Shown here: positions 38,735 to 42,734 of the stretch, piece by piece
How positions within the stretch are numbered: the first letter of the stretch is position 1
Layout of the letters: each line of letters starts with the position of its first letter
Assembly: GCA_004555735.1 (NCBI GenBank)
Contig: SFHH01000009.1
Coordinates: 1 to 42,734, forward strand
From: Acidaminococcus fermentans
GTDB lineage: Bacteria > Bacillota > Negativicutes > Acidaminococcales > Acidaminococcaceae
Direction of reading: 5' to 3'
DNA: 42,734 nucleotides
The notes under the pieces: model-generated
The model's input: the letters and a program-made list of their open reading frames with translations, nothing else
Databases searched by the model: none
Told to the model about the DNA's origin: nothing
Made by a program: the position numbers and the translations under genes

Positions 38735-38896
38735 CTATTCCTTCTTGGCGGCGGTTTTCTTCGGCGCAGGGGCTTTCTCTGCGGCTTCTTCCTGGCCATA
38801 GCCGGTAACTCGCTTGTATCCCTGCATTTCCAGCATTTCCGCCTGTTCCTCACTTTCGACAAGCCGGAACACATTCAGATTGCGCAGTGCGATCAT
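38735..38896 (-). CDS. Small phage protein with lysine/alanine-rich tail
   Basis: A 53-residue protein that starts ATG 38896 after GGGCGAGGG. The N-terminal half (IALRNLNVFRLVESEEQAEMLEMQGYKRV) is like small proteins found behind capsid genes; the C-terminal half is basic and alanine-rich (KKTAAKKE). Similar small proteins are annotated in many phages without function; a DNA- or capsid-associated role is a guess. Confidence 0.75.
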   Translation of the reverse strand: MIALRNLNVFRLVESEEQAEMLEMQGYKRVTGYGQEEAAEKAPAPKKTAAKKE

Positions 38897-38908
38897 ACCC
38901 TCGCCCCC

Positions 38909-39829
38909 TTATGCGCCGATGTTCACGAAGCCGGAACCCAGCTGATTATAAGGGATCCACAGGTCGTGGAATTTTCTGTAATCCAGCTTCCACGCATCTG
39001 CCCCCTGGTTCACGTTCGGTTCAAAAATACGGATTTTATCGGTCTTGGAAATAGCGATGGGAACACTGGTGGGGATAATGATCCAGTTGATCAGCTTTGC
39101 AGCTTCAGCAGGGGCAAAACCGCCAGCTTCCTGCCCACTGGTAGTGCCATCCTTAATCACGTATTCCGTTTTCATGCGGGCACTGGGCACGGGCAGAATG
39201 GGCAGTTCGTTGTAAATCTTCACCCGGGTTTCAATCTTTCCCGCAGTGAAATTACCCACATCGATGTGCTTTTCAATGCCGTCTGCATTATCCAAGATGG
39301 TACGGATTTTCGGGGACATGATGATTACAAGGCCCTGGTTTTCGCCGATAATATCTTCCACTTCATCGATTTCTGCATCCAGCTCGGCCAGGATGGTGGC
39401 CGCAGTCGGGGTGAAAGCATCCTTCACTTGCCCGGCACCTTTCAGCAAGGCGGCAATCTTGGAATACCGATAAGCGTCCACTTCGGGGATAACACTGTCA
39501 CGCTGGAATTTGCCCATGACGTTGCCAGCGGATGCAATAAAGTTGGATTCGTTCACATCCATGGCATCCAGGTGGAAAGTGCGGCCCCGGTCCTGGGTCA
39601 TCTTGTAATCTCTGTATTTCAGAGTCACAGCACCCTGCACGAAGCCTTTGTCCCGGTCGTAGTTGGCCAGGCCGCTAGTGCTGATTTCAGGCATCTTGAC
39701 GGTATCTCCGCCGTTGTAGACAACCTTCCCGGCATTGGCTTCCATCCAGCCGGAGGTGGCTCCTACCTGCATCTGTTCATCCAGTTTCGTCTGGAAGATT
39801 TTCGTCATTTCAAGGGTGTTAATAGGCAT
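38909..39829 (-). CDS. Major capsid protein
   Basis: A 306-residue capsid protein following the scaffold gene, with MPINTLEMTKIFQTKLDEQMQVGATSGWME and the GGDTVKMPEISTSGLANYDRDKGF segment typical of PBSX-like capsids (Firmicutes phage coat proteins with an HK97-type fold). An RDYKMTQDRGRTFHLDAMDV strand pair and a C-terminal LGSGFVNIGA tail are visible. The length fits the family (about 300). Confidence 0.92.
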   Translation of the reverse strand: MPINTLEMTKIFQTKLDEQMQVGATSGWMEANAGKVVYNGGDTVKMPEISTSGLANYDRDKGFVQGAVTLKYRDYKMTQDRGRTFHLDAMDVNESNFIASAGNVMGKFQRDSVIPEVDAYRYSKIAALLKGAGQVKDAFTPTAATILAELDAEIDEVEDIIGENQGLVIIMSPKIRTILDNADGIEKHIDVGNFTAGKIETRVKIYNELPILPVPSARMKTEYVIKDGTTSGQEAGGFAPAEAAKLINWIIIPTSVPIAISKTDKIRIFEPNVNQGADAWKLDYRKFHDLWIPYNQLGSGFVNIGA

Positions 39830-39843
39830 TTAATGCTCCTTTC

Positions 39844-40407
39844 TTACAGGCCGAGGGCGGCGCCAAACTCTTTGGCAATGCTTGCTTCGTCCCCGGTTCC
39901 AGCATCGTCTTTTCCACCAGGGTTTCCGGGTTCGATCCCCCCGGCTTTGACGGTGCCATCTTCGAACATATAAGCATCAGACTCTTTCAAGGCCTTAATT
40001 TGTTCATCCAGGCCGCTGACAGTCCCGTCCTCGTTGATTTTCATTTTTCCACCATCAAGCAAGGCACGGGCGGCTTTCGGGTTACGGGCTTTGGCAGTAG
40101 TCAGCGCCATTTCGATGGCGGAATCCAGTTTGAACTGGTTCATGCTGTCCTGGTACTGTTTTTCCCGTTCTTTTGCGGCTTTCTTCATCTCATCGATTTG
40201 AGCGGCCAGGGCTTCGTTGTCCTTGTTGGCTTTCTTCAGCCCATCCACTTCCTTGACCATGGCTTCTTTTTCGGCCTTTGCCGCTTTCAGCTCTTCCAGC
40301 TTCGTATTGAACTGGGCCTTGCTGACGTAATTTTTGCCATAATCCTCGACAATCCGGTCGGCCACATCATCCGGAATCCCCAATACTTTCAGTTCTTCTT
40401 TTGTCAT
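39844..40407 (-). CDS. Phage scaffold protein
   Basis: A 187-residue, highly charged, mostly helical protein (coiled-coil about 30-100 with ELKAAKAEKEAMVKEVDGLKKANKDN) matching phage minor structural GP20-like scaffolds. The C-terminal helix-loop (GDEASIAKEFGAALGL) is the part expected to contact the capsid protein. It directly precedes the capsid gene. Confidence 0.9.
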   Translation of the reverse strand: MTKEELKVLGIPDDVADRIVEDYGKNYVSKAQFNTKLEELKAAKAEKEAMVKEVDGLKKANKDNEALAAQIDEMKKAAKEREKQYQDSMNQFKLDSAIEMALTTAKARNPKAARALLDGGKMKINEDGTVSGLDEQIKALKESDAYMFEDGTVKAGGIEPGNPGGKDDAGTGDEASIAKEFGAALGL

Positions 40408-40509
40408 TTTCGTTTTCCTTTCTTCTCGCTTCGCTTAATTTTCGCCAGCCACACCTGGCGTTTGCAGTCCCGTTCTTTTTCGCCTGCGGTGCTGGAAAGG
40501 CATGAAATA

Positions 40510-40530
40510 AGCAGGTTCAAAGAACCTGCT
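40510..40530 (-). terminator. Short hairpin between the head and scaffold genes
   Basis: AGCAGGTTC pairs with GAACCTGCT around TTT on the minus strand, followed by TATTT. A weak or partial terminator, which may adjust expression of scaffold and capsid relative to the portal genes. Confidence 0.45.
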
Positions 40531-40544
40531 CTACAAACCTGCAT

Positions 40545-41600
40545 TCATTTTTCTTTGTGCGGTTTTACGTATTTATCAAACCACTTTTGATAGGTCAGAT
40601 TTCCATGAACAAAAACCGTCTTTCCTGTTCCCTGCTTCCTTGCCGCTCTGGTTCCCTTTTCTTCCTCGTCGGTCACCCCATCTATATATGGGACCGTTGT
40701 AGACCTGCAATAGCAGTGGAACGGGGGCATGGTCACCCCAGGTTTTGCCCCCCCCCGGTCAAAAACCTTTCCGTCCATGTGGCGGCAGATTTCAGTCGTT
40801 CGGGTGTCCAGGGTTGCCACGATTTCGTATTTATCCACCCCCAGTCGGTCGTAGGTGTCCAGCATCGCTGACTCCTGTACATAGGCCGTTTCTGTTTCCA
40901 CCAGGCGTTCCGCATTGTGATACGAAACATTGAACTGCTTGGAAATCCTCTCAGCCATTGGCCCTGTACCTTCTTTCAGTAGCAACGACCTCGAAATTTC
41001 GTTTCTGAGCGTGTTTACCAGCTTGTCCTTATTCTCCCATATCCTGGAAGAAAAATCCTTTCCATCAGCCGCCCAGCGTGTGTTGATGGCCTTTTCAATC
41101 TGGGTTTCCGGGGCAGCCGAGAAGTTTTCGAACTTCCCCCTCATGCGTTGAATCTCATACGCAGCACGGTAGTTGGAATCCTCGTACACATCCCTCAAGG
41201 TATCGCTGATGTTGATTTCCTGGGCTTTTGCCACCCTCTCACAGTACATCTGAGTTTTAATCAGCAGTTCCTGGGCCTTTGTCAACCTGTCCCGGATGGA
41301 AGCCTGGTCTAACATTTTCTGAACCTCTTTCGAAAGCCCCTCCTGTTTGGCCAGCTTCCGATATTCACGGAGATCCATCTTAAAGGCTTTCAGCTCCCTT
41401 GCGTTGAGAATCTTCTGGGCATCAGCATAACTGATGCCGTTCTCGTCCGCATATCTCTGATACCACGATTCAACGTCTTTCAAGCACTTTTGCAGGGCTT
41501 CTTCGTAGATCTTTTTCAGATCTTCCTTGCAAACATCGGCCTTTTGCATCTCGAGGGCTTTCACTCGCTCGAAGCGTTTCTCCCAGTAACTCATAATCAT
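40545..41600 (-). CDS. Minor head protein (SPP1 gp7 / Mu gpF family)
   Basis: A 351-residue minor head protein. The C-terminal domain carries the family signature LDTRTTEICRHMDGKVF...PPFHCYCRSTTVPY (about 260-310). The N-terminal 200 residues are mainly helical. It binds the portal and enters the capsid in small numbers. The first ATG (41600) overlaps the portal stop (ATGA); ATG 41594 is an alternative start. Confidence 0.9.
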   Translation of the reverse strand: MIMSYWEKRFERVKALEMQKADVCKEDLKKIYEEALQKCLKDVESWYQRYADENGISYADAQKILNARELKAFKMDLREYRKLAKQEGLSKEVQKMLDQASIRDRLTKAQELLIKTQMYCERVAKAQEINISDTLRDVYEDSNYRAAYEIQRMRGKFENFSAAPETQIEKAINTRWAADGKDFSSRIWENKDKLVNTLRNEISRSLLLKEGTGPMAERISKQFNVSYHNAERLVETETAYVQESAMLDTYDRLGVDKYEIVATLDTRTTEICRHMDGKVFDRGGAKPGVTMPPFHCYCRSTTVPYIDGVTDEEEKGTRAARKQGTGKTVFVHGNLTYQKWFDKYVKPHKEK

Positions 41601-42734
41601 TCACCCTGGGTCGGCTTTTCCTGGCCAGGTGGTGCGGCATAGTCACCGCCCATTAAGTCGTCCATTGCTTCCTGCTTTTCCTTCTTCAACCGTTCCAGCT
41701 CCTGCTGGGTGTCCTCTGTCCACGGGTGGTTGGCTACGATAGTTTCGTTGCTGATAATCCCCACGGAGTTGCGGCAGTTGTTAATCGTCTCGCTCTCGTT
41801 GGTCAGCATATCCCGGTTGAATACGAAGGTAACATCAGAAGTAGGGGCCACCCCTTTGATAGTCTGCAGGTAGGTGTTTACGAACCACATCAGTTTCCGC
41901 AGGGAAGCCTTGAACTGGACTTCCATCTGGTTGGAATCCAGGTCAATATCACTGTAGGCCGCCTGGATGTTCATCTTGTTTGCGTCTCCAGAGGTGAACC
42001 GCTCGTCCTTGGCGTCAAACCCACGCCCATTTTCGATGATTGCCCTTTTGAGTAGCTTCTGAATCAGTTCGAAATTCTGGGGATTCACCTCGATGTGCAG
42101 GGCTTCCACGCCACCGTTCTGACCATCATCACGCCTGATCTTAATAGCACCATAGGCCATCAGATTGCGCCGGAAGTCGCTCAGCTTTTCGCCGTCGTAG
42201 TTGTACAGCACCAGGATGGTACTGCGGATATCCTCGCTGGTTGTATCAGCAAACCAACTTGTCAGCTGATTTAACGCATCCTGCAAGCATTTCACCTTAC
42301 AGATCAGCGGCTGTTCGTGGCGTTCCCGCTTGAATGCTACCAGGGGCACCCTTGACCAGTTCATAGGCTTCCCCCCGACGGTCATATATGCCGCATCGGT
42401 TTTGTCATTGTCTGGCAGTAACTTGTCATTTTCGAACACGAAATACCGCACTCCGTTAGTCGTGTAGTATTCGCATTTAATGACCGTATCCGGTGTTCTC
42501 CCCCGGTAAACGGTCACAGGATATACGTAAAGGGCGGCATCGAGTTGTTTATGCTCATCGTCTCTCCAAAAGGCCAGAACCCGGTCACCACGTAGCATCC
42601 GAACTCTCAACTGCCCTTCCGTATCGATATAAACGAACTGCCAGGAAATCCCGCAGTTCAAAGCATTTTCGCCGGTGGCCTGGAGTGTTTCGGCGTATTC
42701 ATCGTCGAAAATCTTATCCAGCTCGGCGGTGTAT
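41597..42734 (-). CDS. Portal protein (SPP1 gp6-like, 5' end outside window)
   Basis: 378 codons are visible, open through the window edge. GISWQFVYIDTEGQ, PLVAFKRERHEQPL, the MNIQAAYSDIDLDSNQMEVQFK region and the LTNESETINNCRNSVGIISNETIVANHPW end identify an SPP1-type portal, the dodecameric ring at one capsid vertex for DNA entry. The last 35 residues are acidic and Gln-rich. The true start is beyond the window. Confidence 0.93.
   Translation of the reverse strand, partial: YTAELDKIFDDEYAETLQATGENALNCGISWQFVYIDTEGQLRVRMLRGDRVLAFWRDDEHKQLDAALYVYPVTVYRGRTPDTVIKCEYYTTNGVRYFVFENDKLLPDNDKTDAAYMTVGGKPMNWSRVPLVAFKRERHEQPLICKVKCLQDALNQLTSWFADTTSEDIRSTILVLYNYDGEKLSDFRRNLMAYGAIKIRRDDGQNGGVEALHIEVNPQNFELIQKLLKRAIIENGRGFDAKDERFTSGDANKMNIQAAYSDIDLDSNQMEVQFKASLRKLMWFVNTYLQTIKGVAPTSDVTFVFNRDMLTNESETINNCRNSVGIISNETIVANHPWTEDTQQELERLKKEKQEAMDDLMGGDYAAPPGQEKPTQGE

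Larger units (their letters stand above)
20600..42734. mobile_element. PBSX-like prophage with contractile tail (right end outside window)
   Basis: From the portal at the right edge to the lysis cassette at about 21,400, genes follow the standard order of PBSX/Mu-like myoviruses: head, connector, sheath, tube, chaperone, tape measure, baseplate, fibres, lysis. All these are on the minus strand with frequent 4-nt overlaps. The left border lies between lpxB (20,490) and the gene ending at 20,817, but I see no attachment repeat because the other end is missing. No terminase, replication or repressor gene is in view. Fibre, holin and lysozyme genes look intact, so this part could still be functional. 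Confidence 0.9.

Noticed and set aside
40404-40520. A 38-codon basic frame (TTG start) overlapping the scaffold ATG
   Set aside because: The ATGA overlap is suggestive, but the start is a TTG within a hairpin and no family is recognised; kept as non-coding.
1-42734. CRISPR array
   Set aside because: No series of equal repeats with regular spacers was found; repeats present are inverted or isolated.

Overview
The window comes from a diderm Firmicute of the class Negativicutes, most likely an Acidaminococcus-like species (my inference). It combines SLH-domain outer-membrane porins (OmpM type), a complete run of Kdo/lipid A/Lpt genes, and a GC-rich Firmicutes-style codon pattern. The chromosomal part (about 1-20,490) is entirely on the minus strand. 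The rest (about 20,600 to the right edge) is a PBSX-like prophage with a contractile tail. No rRNA, tRNA or CRISPR array is visible.

Chromosomal layout, in transcription order from right to left. lpxB, msbA, a waaA-lpxK fusion, kdsB, kdsA, kdsD, kdsC, an lpxL-type acyltransferase, lptC, lptA, lptB and one lptF/G permease form one tightly packed operon (20,490-7,786). It makes and activates Kdo, assembles Kdo-lipid A, flips it across the inner membrane and exports it. A two-gene unit follows: a conserved 135-residue protein of unknown function and a lipoprotein nuclease of the DNA/RNA non-specific endonuclease family. Next come a DUF3084 membrane coiled-coil gene overlapping a YqgF/RuvX-like RNase H-fold gene, then three tandem ompM porin genes, each with its own promoter and terminator. 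The last porin runs off the left edge.

Prophage layout, right to left: portal (cut by the edge), minor head protein, scaffold, major capsid protein, small acidic/basic protein, head-tail connectors, tail terminator, sheath, tube, tail assembly chaperone with a classic -1 slippery heptamer, tape measure, XkdP-, XkdQ- (fused to an NlpC/P60-like domain), DUF2577-, gp25/XkdS-, baseplate J- and DUF2313-type baseplate proteins, then two tail-fibre loci and a lysis cassette (small membrane protein, holin, GH25 lysozyme). After the lysis terminator lies a separately transcribed small membrane protein gene and an HTH remnant, followed by lpxB.

The most interesting feature is at 22,700-26,400. Both tail-fibre genes are followed by silent alternative C-terminal cassettes, several of them in inverted orientation and tail-to-tail with the expressed copy. 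Every cassette begins at a short conserved sequence (CCACCGAKGAA in locus 1, TGCCGWTGAAMTG in locus 2) in the same codon phase, and every intact one ends in a conserved W-x-R-T-A stop. A tyrosine recombinase gene sits next to the array on the opposite strand. This is the architecture of a shufflon that would switch the receptor-binding tips of the phage tail.
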